Source of the DNA: Prevotella sp.
GTDB taxonomy: Bacteria > Bacteroidota > Bacteroidia > Bacteroidales > Bacteroidaceae
Direction of reading: 5' to 3'
NCBI GenBank assembly: GCA_017627765.1
Contig: JAGAGD010000067.1
Location: 1 to 42,265, forward strand
DNA length: 42,265 nt
Shown here: piece by piece, positions 1 to 9,476 of the stretch
Layout: every line of letters starts with the position of its first letter
How positions within the stretch are numbered: the stretch's first letter is position 1
The notes under the pieces: generated by a model
The model's input: the letters and a program-made list of their open reading frames with translations, nothing else
Database searches by the model: none
What the model was told of the DNA's origin: nothing
Position numbers and translations under genes: made by a program

Positions 1-253
1 ACAGAAAATTTCTATTAAATTTGCATCAGTCATAGGAGTGGATGTTTTAATGTAACTGTTTGATTTTCACCTATAAAGTTACTAAAAATATTTCACTCCT
101 ACAACTTTTTCAACACTTTTCTTACGTCGAACTCACGTTAAGTTAAGGTTGTCTAGACAAATGCTAAATATTGCTAGATGCTACTTTCAGGGACAACAGG
201 TATACAGTTCCCAAAATTAAATACATTCTCTTTTATATTTTCCGTTTAATTGG
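1..253. other. Left-edge region without a supported gene
   Basis: No coding sequence is convincing here. The plus-strand ORF from 171 overlaps the 3' end of the addB-like gene antisense and has no family resemblance. A TAnnTTTG match lies at 16-23 on the plus strand, but its -33 region falls off the window. No T-tailed hairpin that would end the leftward addB transcript is visible. Confidence 0.4.
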
Positions 254-3115
254 CTACCTCTTACATATTTCTGCGTATGGACAAGTTCTGCAGTGGTCTG
301 TATTTTCTGTAGGACTGAACGGCAGGTCTGGATTGAATATGTCGGCAATGAGTTCCTGGAGATGTGAAAGGAAGTCGCCTTCATATTGCTTGATATCAAG
401 TATTTTATCTTTTTTTAATTTTAGAGTAGGATCGTAATCGGTTGATGACGTATGCTGAATGAAGAGCAGAGCAGGACTTACAGGTAAGGCTGTTTGCTCA
501 TTTCTGCTGACAATTATAGAATATAGCATGGTCTGAAGATAGTAGTCGCTATGATTGTCTATCTTGTTGGTGTCGAAAACATCGTCAATGTTGTTAATTG
601 ATTCTGGCTCTTTATTTCCTGTCTTGTAGTCAACCACTCTTATTATCTCACTTTGTCCTTGTGTCTCTTGTGTTGTTATCTTATCGAGTCGGTCTATTAT
701 TCCACAAATGTCAAGTTTTATTTCGCCAAAAGCGGTCTTGAAAGACATTGGAAGCGATACCTTCTTTTCCAATCCTAGAATGCTGAATGGTGCTAATGTC
801 TTGTCAATTCGCAGGAGCTGCTTTAGATAGTAGATGACAACTTTTCTATTGATTAATTGCAATCCGCTATATTCTGGACGCAGTGTGGAGTCTTCTTTTT
901 GTTTAAACAATTCTTTTTTGAAGGCTTTGTCTACTGCCGATTCTATCTTCATTGGATTATTAAGAATCTGTTCTATGCAGGATTGGGTTATAATTCTATT
1001 TTTGGATAACTCATCATAGAGTATTTGTGAGGCAGAATGGAATATATTACCGAAGTGACGATTGTCTATTGTAGCCTCGTCAGTATCGTCTAGTTCACGT
1101 AAATTTGCTAATTTTTTATAGAAGAAAATCTTCTGACACCGAAGATATTGATTCAGTTCTGTTGGATATATTTTTTCTATAGACTTAAGTTTTGTGATTA
1201 TAACATCGTCTTTTAATATAGGTTTTGGCAATTCTGTAAGTGGTATAATCTTTGTGCTGAAACACTTCTGCTTGATTTTATGCGAAGACTCTACCATTAG
1301 TTGAAGCATGAAGCGGCTCATCTCTTTTACAGATCCTGAAATGTTAGAGTTGTTATAGAGTATTGTTATATCTTCGGCACGTTGAATTAGTCTATAGAAA
1401 TAGTAAGCATAGATCGCAACTTTGTTGTCAACGGTTGTAAGCGAGAATGATTGACGAATAGAGTGGGGGATGAAGGAATTGTCGTTGATGCCTCGTGGCA
1501 TGTTGCCTTCGTTGCATGAAAGCAGTAAGATATGTTTGAAATCGAGGTTTCGTGTTTCAAGCACTCCCATTATTTGCACACCCTTTACAGGTTCTCCATG
1601 AAAGGGAATGGATGTTGAATTGATAATTTGTCGGAGCAAACGTTTGTATGTAATTGTATCTACAACGAGGTCGCCACTCTCAATTAGCGTGTGCAATCTG
1701 TTGAGCAGCTTGTAGGTTCTGAAGAGTGACTCTTGGAAAAGCGGATTGTTCTGCTGTTGACTTTTACCTGAGATGGCAATTTTTGTTACAAGACTGAGCA
1801 GCCATTGGTTTAGTGACAAATTGAAGTTCTGCCCATTTAATTCAGAGAATAGTATAGATAGATGTTCGTCTTTTGACAATTCTTTGCGAGTAGGGAAATA
1901 ACGATTTTTAGAGTTTAAGTCTTCAAAGAGTTCTGAAGCATTATACGAAATCAGATTAGCGTATGGGTGTCGCAGGACTTGGTTTATATATTTAAGTCTG
2001 TATTTATCTGAACTGCTTACAATGCCTATAGTCTGTAAATTTATAAGTATTTCGAGGAGTGAGGCTATCGGAGTCTGGCTAAGCGGATAACCTGTAGTGA
2101 TATTAATGTCGTTTGCTTTTTCTGGCAGACTATGTATGACAGTTTGCAATAGCGATTCATCGCAAAGGACTATAGCAGTTTGTGAACCATCGTTGATGCG
2201 ATCATCGGTAAGCCACTGGTTAATGTAACGTGCTTGTGTATTCTCAGTAGTTGTACTAATAAATGTTATGTCTTTTTGCTTTGTGAACTGGTTGTAAATT
2301 TGGTCGTCGTTGCAATCAAGCTCGTTAGTGAACTCTTGCAGGTTTTGATTTATAAATCTGCCAGCTTCAGAACTGACATTATTATAATAAAAATCGAAAT
2401 CCCAGTAGAACTTAGCCTTGCCTTCGTGCTGGAAATACTTGAAAATGGCTTTCTCTGATTTGTGTAGAAGGTTGAAGCCGACAAAAAAATAGTTGCTGCT
2501 GCTGATATTTATATCTTTCTTTTCAGTAACTTCACGATATAGGGCACCTTCATAGGTTAGCCCATGATTTTTGAGACGAGTGTTAAAGTCTATATATATA
2601 TTATATAAATTGTTCCAAAATTTTAGGAATCGCTCTTGCAGTTTGCTATTATGGTCATCATTGAAAGTACTGAAAAATTGCTTGAGTGCTTCTTTCTGAT
2701 TGTCAGTTAGATAATCTACGGAATCGAACTCATGAAGGTTGCCGATGTTGTTGAAAACCATTTTTGCATCGGCAAGATTTTTGTCAACATCATCGAAATC
2801 TGCAAGCATCATCTGCCCCCAGTTGTAAAATTCGTCAAGGGTTTCTGTGCTGCAAGTGCATTTGATGTAACTCTTATATAGTTCGCATATAAGTTTAATT
2901 TCATCAGCAATAGTATATTTTGATTGTTGTATGAAAAGCTCATTTATACTAATGTAAGAAGGACACCACACGGGCTTGTCAGATAATTCGGTTAAAGCTT
3001 TATTAAAAAAGAGTGCAGCTCTTTTGTTTGGGAATACAACAGTTATATTTGAAAGATTTGTTCCGTATTTTTCCAGAATATCTTTTGCTACAATATGTAT
3101 GAATGTCTTTTTCAT
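254..3115 (-). CDS. addB: AddB-type helicase-nuclease subunit (PD-(D/E)XK nuclease)
   Basis: Probable second subunit of an AddAB double-strand-break end-resection enzyme, which prepares 3' ends for RecA. The 953-residue protein has an UvrD-like N-terminal part without a clear Walker A (it begins around VVFPNKRAALF) and a C-terminal nuclease domain: GNIFHSAS, then GIIDRLD and VVDYKTG (about residue 825), giving the D...(D/E)xK catalytic set. One cysteine near residue 660 (LRCQKIFFYKK) and three at the very end (C942, C945, C951 in CRTCPYAEIC) match the four-cysteine iron-sulfur staple known from AddB nucleases. It lies 114 bases downstream of the AddA-type gene on the same strand, so the two are probably co-transcribed. 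The family is certain at the level of nuclease and helicase relative; the AddB name rests on pairing and the cysteine pattern. Confidence 0.85.
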   Translation of the reverse strand: MKKTFIHIVAKDILEKYGTNLSNITVVFPNKRAALFFNKALTELSDKPVWCPSYISINELFIQQSKYTIADEIKLICELYKSYIKCTCSTETLDEFYNWGQMMLADFDDVDKNLADAKMVFNNIGNLHEFDSVDYLTDNQKEALKQFFSTFNDDHNSKLQERFLKFWNNLYNIYIDFNTRLKNHGLTYEGALYREVTEKKDINISSSNYFFVGFNLLHKSEKAIFKYFQHEGKAKFYWDFDFYYNNVSSEAGRFINQNLQEFTNELDCNDDQIYNQFTKQKDITFISTTTENTQARYINQWLTDDRINDGSQTAIVLCDESLLQTVIHSLPEKANDINITTGYPLSQTPIASLLEILINLQTIGIVSSSDKYRLKYINQVLRHPYANLISYNASELFEDLNSKNRYFPTRKELSKDEHLSILFSELNGQNFNLSLNQWLLSLVTKIAISGKSQQQNNPLFQESLFRTYKLLNRLHTLIESGDLVVDTITYKRLLRQIINSTSIPFHGEPVKGVQIMGVLETRNLDFKHILLLSCNEGNMPRGINDNSFIPHSIRQSFSLTTVDNKVAIYAYYFYRLIQRAEDITILYNNSNISGSVKEMSRFMLQLMVESSHKIKQKCFSTKIIPLTELPKPILKDDVIITKLKSIEKIYPTELNQYLRCQKIFFYKKLANLRELDDTDEATIDNRHFGNIFHSASQILYDELSKNRIITQSCIEQILNNPMKIESAVDKAFKKELFKQKEDSTLRPEYSGLQLINRKVVIYYLKQLLRIDKTLAPFSILGLEKKVSLPMSFKTAFGEIKLDICGIIDRLDKITTQETQGQSEIIRVVDYKTGNKEPESINNIDDVFDTNKIDNHSDYYLQTMLYSIIVSRNEQTALPVSPALLFIQHTSSTDYDPTLKLKKDKILDIKQYEGDFLSHLQELIADIFNPDLPFSPTENTDHCRTCPYAEICKR

Positions 3116-3229
3116 GGTTGTTTTTTTAGTTGACGAGTAAACAAGTTTACAATTAAGATGAGTTAATTTACGTAAAGATATGCAATTAGTTGACGAATAG
3201 ATCGGTGATAATTATTTTCTGCATACTCG
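3116..3229. repeat. Short direct and inverted repeats between addA and addB
   Basis: TTAGTTGACGA occurs twice exactly 60 bases apart (3126-3136 and 3186-3196). The reverse complement of TGACGAGT (3131-3138) sits at 3225-3232 and overlaps the addA stop codon. GTAAACAAGTTTAC (3137-3150) is a near-perfect palindrome. Function is unknown; it may be an mRNA structure or a dispersed intergenic repeat. Confidence 0.45.
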
Positions 3230-6200
3230 TCAGCTCGTTAAATTACTTACTTGCAGTATTTCATTTCTGAATACATACCATAGGTTTCCTCTAACTTTGT
3301 TATAACCCATTTCATGGAGCAGCTGCATGTATTGTCTTACTTGATTGTGGTGACTGATATCTGGTTTTGCAAATTTAAAGTCTACAACAACAATTTCATC
3401 GCCTATTTTTATTACCCTGTCAGGACGATATTCTTCAAATCCTTCAGAGCCTTTCTTTGTTATAATTGTTCGTTCAATAAAAGTATCGCTGTTGCCTGAA
3501 AACCATCTACTTATAGTTTTGTTGCTAAAACTTTTGTTTAATGTGTTTCGTATGAAGGTTGGAGATACTGTAGTTCCAGATAATAATCCTTCTTTCTCAT
3601 ATTTAGAAATAACATTTTCAACATCATTGATGTTTCTGATTTCTGAAAGCATATTATGGAGAATGTTTCCGGTATCAATGTACTCATTGGTATTTCCACT
3701 AATAAATTTATTACTTTCATTGCTCTCTTTGAATGTAATATTAGGTTTATGGGCAGTGAATGTGAGTTCTTCATTAATTTTTGCTTGTTCAAAAACATTT
3801 TTAGAAGAATTGCTTTTCATTGCCTGTTTAATGCTTATGTTGCCCCATATAAAAATAGTGCTGTCGTCATCGTTAACGTATTCTGCATCAGAAAATTCTT
3901 TAGAGAGATTTACTAAAACTTCTTCTATAAGTTTGCTTCTGCCACTTTTAGTACCATTTTTTCCTAATATAAATAAACTACGACCTGCTCTTGTAAATGC
4001 TACATATAGCAAGTTAAGGTTATCAATAATGTTCTGTATGTGCTCATGTTCATAGCATTTGTCATAAACACTGTTTTTCATCTGATTTATATAATAGGCA
4101 ATTGGTATAATTGGCAGTTCAGAGAATGGTTCTTCTGTGGTTGAACACCAAAGTGTATTACCTTGTTTCTCCGTTGCCCAATCGCAGAATGGGATAATGA
4201 CATGATCGAACTCGAGCCCCTTGCTACGATGGATTGTCAAAATCCTTATTCCGTCGGATTCGTTAATCTGGATAGACTTTTTATTAAGCTCGTCATTCCA
4301 GATACTTATAAAATTATCGATATCCCCAATGTTATCATCAAGATATCTGCGTAGCTCGTCAAAGAATGTGTATACATAGGTATCCTGTCCTTTTATTTTG
4401 TCGAGCTCGAATACACGATATATGAATTCTGCCATATCATAGAGGGGCATGCTTGCTATGTTTTTGTAATTTTCAACAAACTCTTTAGGTAGATAATTGT
4501 TAATTTTATCGTGCCATTTCAATATTTCGCTTTCAGGCAAATCGTTATTTAAAACTATTTTTTGATATGTTTTAGTAATATAAACTTTAGAGAGTAAATC
4601 ATCTGGATGGCTAATGAAGTGCAACGCCTCAATAATCAGACAAACACAAGGTGAAGCTTTGAGTTGAAAGGCTTCGTCTGAAACAACTTGAGTGTTTTGA
4701 AGGTGTTTAATAAGATAGTCTGCAATGAGAGCGATTTGTTCGTTTGTTCGCGCTAGTATAGCAATGTCGTTAGGATTAACACCTTGTTGGGTAAGTGTTA
4801 TTATAATGTCTTCAATTTTCTCTAAGGTTGATTCCTTATATTTTTCTTTTGATAGAAGTTTAATATCTACATATCCATCTGTATTAGTTTTATTTGGTAT
4901 AATTTGCGTTAGTTCATCTGAGTTATAAGCATCATTTATTAGCTTTGCTTCGCTGTTTCCAGAGTTTTCTAGTTGGACAAACTCATAATTTGCCGCATAT
5001 GTAAAGAACTTATTGTTGAAATCAACGATACGACTAGTTGACCTATAATTTGTCTTTAAAGCTTTTGTTTTAATTTCCTCACTTAAGGTCGGAAATTCAT
5101 TCTCGATATTGTTGAGTAATTGCCAGTCTCCGGCTCGCCACCTATATATGCTTTGTTTTACGTCACCTACGATTAAATTAGTTGAATCGTTATGCCCCAT
5201 ACAGTCATTGAGAAGTACCTTAAAATTGCTCCATTGAACTGAACTTGTGTCTTGGAATTCGTCAATCATAATGTGCTCAATGCGACTTCCTATTTTTTCA
5301 AAAATGAAAGGAGAATCATTATCGTCAATCATTTCGTGGAGTAAATCTTGGGTATTACTGAGTAGGAAACGACCGTATTCCTTGTTTGAATCATTTACTT
5401 GTTTTTCTATAGTCTCAAGTAATCGAAGTTCATTAAGATTTCGTTTAGTTAAGGCAACAGACTGTATAAGTCTTGATAATTTTTTGCGTTTCCTTTCTGT
5501 CTCGCTAAGAAAATTACATAAAGAATCATTTGCTAACTGAGTTGTTTTGTTAGCATTTACACTTGTTTTTGTTGCCCATGATGCTGGATTGCTAATGTAA
5601 TCTTCAATTTTTTTATTTGTTTTATCAAAAACACCATTTTTTAGATTTAGGAAGTAGCCGCTTATACCTCTTGACTTACCGCTAATATCATCTGTCTCAA
5701 GACCATTGTCGCTGAGTATTTTAAAGAATTCTTCACCTCGATTTTTTAATTCTTTCTCTGCTTTAATTGAGATATTATTAAGTTTTGTCTTATAATTATT
5801 GTAACTACTATCGCTATTGAATGTGCTATGAAGTTGTTTTGCCTTTGATCTGTAAGTATGATTGAATATGTTATTACCAAACTTCTTAATGTCTTTGATT
5901 ATATCCCATTTCTTGTCTTCATTTATTTTCTCTCGAATAAAATTTATTAACCACTCCAGAATTATATCATTATTTTTCAGTTCCTCTATCATATTATCAA
6001 CTGCAGATTGCTCAATTTGAGAGTCATTCAGCTCAATGCGTAAATTAGCTGTAAGTTGCAGTTCATGAGCTAAATTTCTAAATATTCTTTGGAAGAAAGA
6101 ATCGATGGTTTCAATTCTGAAATAGTGATAATTGTGAATTAACAAAGAAAGAGTTTCTTTTGCTCTTTTCCTGATTTGTGTTTCTGACAAGCTCAAATCT

Positions 6201-6439
6201 TGTTTTACGGTCTGAAAATATAAATCAGAACTTGGAAGGTTGTAGGCGATACCATAGAGATGGGTAAGAATTCTTTTTTTCATCTCATCGGTGGCTTTGT
6301 TTGTGAATGTAACAGCAAGTGTTTTACGGTAGTTGTCAGGATTGCTGACAACTATTTTAATATACTCAACTGCCAAGCGAAAAGTTTTACCGCTTCCTGC
6401 GCTGGCTTTATATATTATTAATCTTTTTGGTGTTTCCAT
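3230..6439 (-). CDS. addA: AddA-type UvrD/Rep helicase-nuclease
   Basis: Superfamily 1A DNA helicase with a C-terminal nuclease, the motor and nuclease subunit of an AddAB-like recombination enzyme. Visible motifs are Walker A ASAGSGKT (residues 12-19), Walker B IDEFQDTS (about 393), motif III GDVKQSIYRWRAGD, motif V TIHRSKGLEFDHV (about 738) and motif VI YVAFTRAG (about 813). The nuclease domain has GNILHNML (about 926), RPDRV and VVVDFKF (about 1020) followed by a Q-x3-Y-type segment. The length of 1069 residues is usual for bacterial AddA or RecB relatives. All helicase and nuclease motifs are intact, so with AddB this is a two-nuclease enzyme. A TATATTTG -7 element lies just upstream. Confidence 0.9.
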   Translation of the reverse strand: METPKRLIIYKASAGSGKTFRLAVEYIKIVVSNPDNYRKTLAVTFTNKATDEMKKRILTHLYGIAYNLPSSDLYFQTVKQDLSLSETQIRKRAKETLSLLIHNYHYFRIETIDSFFQRIFRNLAHELQLTANLRIELNDSQIEQSAVDNMIEELKNNDIILEWLINFIREKINEDKKWDIIKDIKKFGNNIFNHTYRSKAKQLHSTFNSDSSYNNYKTKLNNISIKAEKELKNRGEEFFKILSDNGLETDDISGKSRGISGYFLNLKNGVFDKTNKKIEDYISNPASWATKTSVNANKTTQLANDSLCNFLSETERKRKKLSRLIQSVALTKRNLNELRLLETIEKQVNDSNKEYGRFLLSNTQDLLHEMIDDNDSPFIFEKIGSRIEHIMIDEFQDTSSVQWSNFKVLLNDCMGHNDSTNLIVGDVKQSIYRWRAGDWQLLNNIENEFPTLSEEIKTKALKTNYRSTSRIVDFNNKFFTYAANYEFVQLENSGNSEAKLINDAYNSDELTQIIPNKTNTDGYVDIKLLSKEKYKESTLEKIEDIIITLTQQGVNPNDIAILARTNEQIALIADYLIKHLQNTQVVSDEAFQLKASPCVCLIIEALHFISHPDDLLSKVYITKTYQKIVLNNDLPESEILKWHDKINNYLPKEFVENYKNIASMPLYDMAEFIYRVFELDKIKGQDTYVYTFFDELRRYLDDNIGDIDNFISIWNDELNKKSIQINESDGIRILTIHRSKGLEFDHVIIPFCDWATEKQGNTLWCSTTEEPFSELPIIPIAYYINQMKNSVYDKCYEHEHIQNIIDNLNLLYVAFTRAGRSLFILGKNGTKSGRSKLIEEVLVNLSKEFSDAEYVNDDDSTIFIWGNISIKQAMKSNSSKNVFEQAKINEELTFTAHKPNITFKESNESNKFISGNTNEYIDTGNILHNMLSEIRNINDVENVISKYEKEGLLSGTTVSPTFIRNTLNKSFSNKTISRWFSGNSDTFIERTIITKKGSEGFEEYRPDRVIKIGDEIVVVDFKFAKPDISHHNQVRQYMQLLHEMGYNKVRGNLWYVFRNEILQVSNLTS

Positions 6440-6465
6440 ATGTATATTATATAGACAAATCTATG

Positions 6466-6473
6466 CAAATATA
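6466..6473 (-). promoter_or_regulatory. Putative addA promoter -7 element
   Basis: The minus strand reads TATATTTG, matching the Bacteroidetes TAnnTTTG element, about 26 bases before the addA start codon. No good TTTG -33 element is seen at the expected spacing. Confidence 0.5.
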
Positions 6474-6573
6474 CAAAAATCATATAGATATTTTTATCTT
6501 TTTGTTAAAAACATTCATTATTTCTGATTAAATTGTTCAAAAGGTGTAGATATTATACATCAATTTAAAATAA

Positions 6574-6612
6574 AAAAAGAGGATGTGCCTATTTTGACAC
6601 ACCCTCTTTTTA
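6574..6612 (-). terminator. Rho-independent terminator of rpoD
   Basis: The inverted repeat joins GAGGATGTG (6579-6587 region) with CACACCCTC (6599-6607 region), flanked by A and T runs on both sides. In the minus-strand RNA the one non-Watson-Crick position is a G-U pair, while in plus-strand RNA it is an A-C mismatch, which favours use in the rpoD direction. Confidence 0.8.
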
Positions 6613-6634
6613 CAGCTTATACATATAATATAAG

Positions 6635-7507
6635 TTATCCTAAATATTTCATCAGAATTTTAGCATTACCGCTATCGCGTAGCTTAGCAATACTCTTTTC
6701 TCTGATTTGTCTTACGCGTTCTCTAGTCAAACCGAGTTGGTCACCGATCTCTTCAAGACCTTTTTCATGGCAACCTATTCCAAAGCATTCTCTGATGATT
6801 GTTATCTCACGTTCTTTTAAAACTTTATTTAAAACAGAATTAAGTTCTAATGCCATTGATTCATGGTCTACATGTCGATCGGTACGGCTATCTTCTCCAC
6901 TTGGCATGACATCGAGCATACAGTTATCTTCACCATCTTGGAAAGGTGCATCAATAGAGACATGATGACCATCTGCCATTAGGCTCTGACCTATCTTTTC
7001 TTCATCAATATTTGTTGCCTCAGAAAGCTCAGAAACTGATGGGTGACGTTGGTTTTCTTGTTCGAACTTATTAATTTCATGGTTAATTTTGTTGAGTGAA
7101 CCAACCTGATTTAGAGGAAGTCTTACTATACGACTTTGTTCGGCAATAGCTTGAAGTATGCTTTGGCGAATCCACCAAACAGCATATGATATGAATTTAA
7201 AACCACGAGTCTCATCAAATTTCTGAGCAGCCTTAATTAGTCCAATATTGCCTTCATCAATTAAATCGGTGAGAGTAAGTCCTTGATGCTGGTATTGTTT
7301 CGCAACAGAAACAACAAAGCGGAGATTGGCTTCTACGAGTTTATTCTTGGCTCGTTCACCTTCAGGACCGCCTTTCTTTATTTTCTGTGCCAATTCAATT
7401 TCCTCATCAATGGTAATCAAAGGGGCACGACCTATTTCTACTAAATATTTGTCTAATGCTTCACTTGAACGGTTGGTAATGCTCTTTACAATCTTTAGTT
7501 GTCTCAT
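6635..7507 (-). CDS. rpoD: RNA polymerase primary sigma factor RpoD (short Bacteroidetes type)
   Basis: Primary sigma-70 factor that directs RNA polymerase to the TTTG/TAnnTTTG promoters seen throughout the window. Region 1.2 (DKYLVEIGRAPLI), region 2 (LRFVVSVAKQYQ, LIDEGNIGLIKAA, FDETRGFKFISYAVWWIRQ), region 3 and region 4.2 (GLTRERVRQIREKS) follow in order; the long region 1.1 of proteobacterial RpoD is missing, as is normal in this phylum. I chose the ATG at 7507, which gives the family-typical start MRQLKIVKSI and 290 residues. An upstream in-frame ATG at 7591 would add 28 residues but lies above the predicted transcription start. Its terminator is at 6574-6612. Confidence 0.95.
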   Translation of the reverse strand: MRQLKIVKSITNRSSEALDKYLVEIGRAPLITIDEEIELAQKIKKGGPEGERAKNKLVEANLRFVVSVAKQYQHQGLTLTDLIDEGNIGLIKAAQKFDETRGFKFISYAVWWIRQSILQAIAEQSRIVRLPLNQVGSLNKINHEINKFEQENQRHPSVSELSEATNIDEEKIGQSLMADGHHVSIDAPFQDGEDNCMLDVMPSGEDSRTDRHVDHESMALELNSVLNKVLKEREITIIRECFGIGCHEKGLEEIGDQLGLTRERVRQIREKSIAKLRDSGNAKILMKYLG

Positions 7508-7580
7508 CCTGAAAGTTCCTTGTTTATGTGTAAGTGATTGATTTTCAAAAACTTGAAATGTATTATGGCGAAAATCACTG

Positions 7581-7588
7581 CAAAAGTA
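7581..7588 (-). promoter_or_regulatory. Putative rpoD promoter -7 element
   Basis: The minus strand reads TACTTTTG, a TAnnTTTG match, about 74 bases before the chosen rpoD start codon. It supports the start at 7507 rather than 7591. Confidence 0.55.
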
Positions 7589-7648
7589 CAAATATTTCTT
7601 ATTTTATAGACAGTTTTTAAAAAATTTTTGTATTAAAAAAGCTTAAAG

Positions 7649-7681
7649 ATTGTGCGCTTTATGGGTTAATTAGTATCTTTG
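7649..7681 (+). promoter_or_regulatory. Putative promoter of the YhcC-like gene
   Basis: ATTG (7649-7652) and TATCTTTG (7674-7681) are separated by 21 bases, close to the Bacteroidetes consensus. The predicted transcript starts near 7688, leaving a leader of about ten bases before the ATG at 7698. Confidence 0.55.
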
Positions 7682-7697
7682 TAACTAAAAAATAGGA

Positions 7698-8609
7698 ATG
7701 ACCAATAAGCATTATAATGATTATGGAACTTGGATTAGAAATAAATTTCCATTTAGAGTTCAGAAAATTGCAATAGATGGAGGTTTTACTTGTCCAAATA
7801 GAGACGGAACAATTTCAAGAGGAGGTTGCTCTTTTTGTGATAATCGCACTTTTAATCCATCATATTGCCATAAAAATGAAAGTATAACTCATCAGATAGC
7901 TGCAGGAAAGGACTTTTTTAATAAGAAGTATCCAGACATGAAATATTTAGCTTATTTTCAGGCCTATACAAATACTTATTCATCTGTTGAGAGTTTAAAA
8001 AAAATGTATGAAGAGGCTTTGTTATGTGAGGATGTTGTTGGAATTGTTATCGGTACAAGGCCAGATTGTGTTAATAAAGAATTGCTTAATTATTTGGAAT
8101 CACTTAGCAGACAAACATTTGTTGTTGTTGAATATGGTATAGAGTCTGCTAATAATGAAACACTTATGCGTATTAATCGAGGGCACAGCTTTGAATGTAG
8201 TAGACATGCAATAGAAGAATCCTCTGCTCGTGGAATAATGACAGGTGGTCATGTCATTCTTGGATTACCAGGAGAGGATGAAGTAGAAAGTCTGTGCCAA
8301 GCACCTTTGATTTCAGATTTACCTCTTACTATGCTCAAAATACACCAGTTGCAAATAATCAAAGGTACTCGCTTGGAAAAAGAGTATATGGAAAATAAAT
8401 TTCATGTTTATTCTATTAATGAATATATATCACTGGTATCTAAATATATTCAGTTACTGAGGAAGGATTTAGTACTAGAACGTTTTGTCTCCCAGGCTCC
8501 TAAAGAAATGGTTGTAGCACCATACTGGGGATTGAAAAACCACGAATTTACAGATAAATTAAACAATTATCTAATGCGAAATAATTGTTATCAGGGAAGT
8601 CTTGTTTAA
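7698..8609 (+). CDS. YhcC/TIGR01212-family radical SAM protein
   Basis: Radical SAM enzyme of the YhcC family, whose reaction is not established. The 303-residue protein has the family's cysteine-rich start: FTCPNRDGT, then GGCSFCDNR, where the spaced cysteines ligate the 4Fe-4S cluster. Further conserved pieces are YFQAYTNTY, GTRPDCV, VVEYGIES and GGHVILGLPGE. Length matches the family (about 300 residues). It has its own promoter between the divergent rpoD and the convergent GldB-like gene, so it is probably monocistronic. Confidence is high for the family and low for any specific substrate. Confidence 0.9.
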   Translation: MTNKHYNDYGTWIRNKFPFRVQKIAIDGGFTCPNRDGTISRGGCSFCDNRTFNPSYCHKNESITHQIAAGKDFFNKKYPDMKYLAYFQAYTNTYSSVESLKKMYEEALLCEDVVGIVIGTRPDCVNKELLNYLESLSRQTFVVVEYGIESANNETLMRINRGHSFECSRHAIEESSARGIMTGGHVILGLPGEDEVESLCQAPLISDLPLTMLKIHQLQIIKGTRLEKEYMENKFHVYSINEYISLVSKYIQLLRKDLVLERFVSQAPKEMVVAPYWGLKNHEFTDKLNNYLMRNNCYQGSLV

Positions 8610-8650
8610 ATGTTTTTTGTTTGCAATTAAAAATTGCATATTGCTAAAAT

Positions 8651-9454
8651 CTAATAAAACTTTGAATATACTGTATCACGTAAAAACTTATCTATAGCCG
8701 TGTGGTTATGCTCTTTCATGTACTTGTCAATTTTTTTGACATAAGTCGTTTTGAAGAAAGGTCGGCCTATTGATTTGTTCACAAGCCATTGAATTTTTGC
8801 CATGTGTATGTCGCGTTCATGCTGGCTTCTTGTTGCAAAGTCTTTAAGAGGGAATCTGCTTATAAGGTAGAAACTTAGACAATCAGGAAGAATGTTATCT
8901 CGTTTCATACTTGCACGCTGTTCCTCAGAGTAATATTGGTAATATAATGGATAGTTTTCCCCAAGATATTTATCTAATGATATACCAACAGCCTCGTCGC
9001 TAACAATGATGCTCTGTCTAAGTGCACTTATCTGTGCATAAAACATTGGAATCTGCAAGTCTGGTATCCATTTATTTAACTGATGAAACGCTTCAGTTAA
9101 CTGATTGTTTATATCATCCATTTTTGCATATTGAGTTTCTGCCTCTGTTATGAGGCTTTGGGCAATGGTGTCTTGGAAAAAATTAAGAAATTTATGGTTT
9201 ATATCAGCATCGTCAACTTGGCCTATTTCAAGAATATCTTCAATCAATATGCGTGTCTCCATTGGGTAACCAGTGCTCATTTGTTGAAGAGCTGAGAAAT
9301 CTCCAGTTGTTAAATATCGGCTTTGCAAACGATCATAGCGCTGGACTTCGATAAGCGTTTTCTGCTCATCGGCATCCTCTGGTGCACGATTCTTTATGTC
9401 ACATGCAACAAAGGAAAGAAAAAGTAATAGATAAATAAAAAATGATTTCTTCAC
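8651..9454 (-). CDS. GldB-like lipoprotein
   Basis: A 267-residue lipoprotein: MKKSFF start, hydrophobic stretch and lipobox FVAC with the lipidated cysteine at position 18. The body carries pieces resembling GldB-family proteins of Bacteroidetes: an early RYD element, a helical segment with a D...Y pattern, WIPDLQIPMFYAQIS, then LDKYLGENYPLY and a conserved LISRFPL region. GldB is known as a lipoprotein linked to gliding and T9SS in Flavobacterium, but homologues occur in non-gliding Bacteroidales, where the role is unclear. It is transcribed alone from a good promoter at 9477-9508 and converges on the YhcC-like gene. The family call is from remembered pattern and is moderate. Confidence 0.6.
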   Translation of the reverse strand: MKKSFFIYLLLFLSFVACDIKNRAPEDADEQKTLIEVQRYDRLQSRYLTTGDFSALQQMSTGYPMETRILIEDILEIGQVDDADINHKFLNFFQDTIAQSLITEAETQYAKMDDINNQLTEAFHQLNKWIPDLQIPMFYAQISALRQSIIVSDEAVGISLDKYLGENYPLYYQYYSEEQRASMKRDNILPDCLSFYLISRFPLKDFATRSQHERDIHMAKIQWLVNKSIGRPFFKTTYVKKIDKYMKEHNHTAIDKFLRDTVYSKFY

Positions 9455-9476
9455 TTTGCTAGACTAATTTGCGATG

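Noticed and set aside
171-437. Plus-strand ORF of 88 codons at the left edge
   Set aside because: It lies antisense to the 3' end of addB over most of its length and shows no family-like features.
3492-4055. Plus-strand 187-codon ORF inside addA
   Set aside because: It is a shadow on the opposite strand of the helicase gene, whose motifs are intact there.
7508-7591. Extended N-terminus of RpoD from the upstream ATG
   Set aside because: The added 28 residues are unlike the family, and the predicted promoter lies inside this stretch.
8622-8638. TGCAATT/AATTGCA stem between the YhcC-like and GldB-like genes
   Set aside because: The 7-bp AT-rich stem has no T-run on either strand, so I do not call it a terminator.
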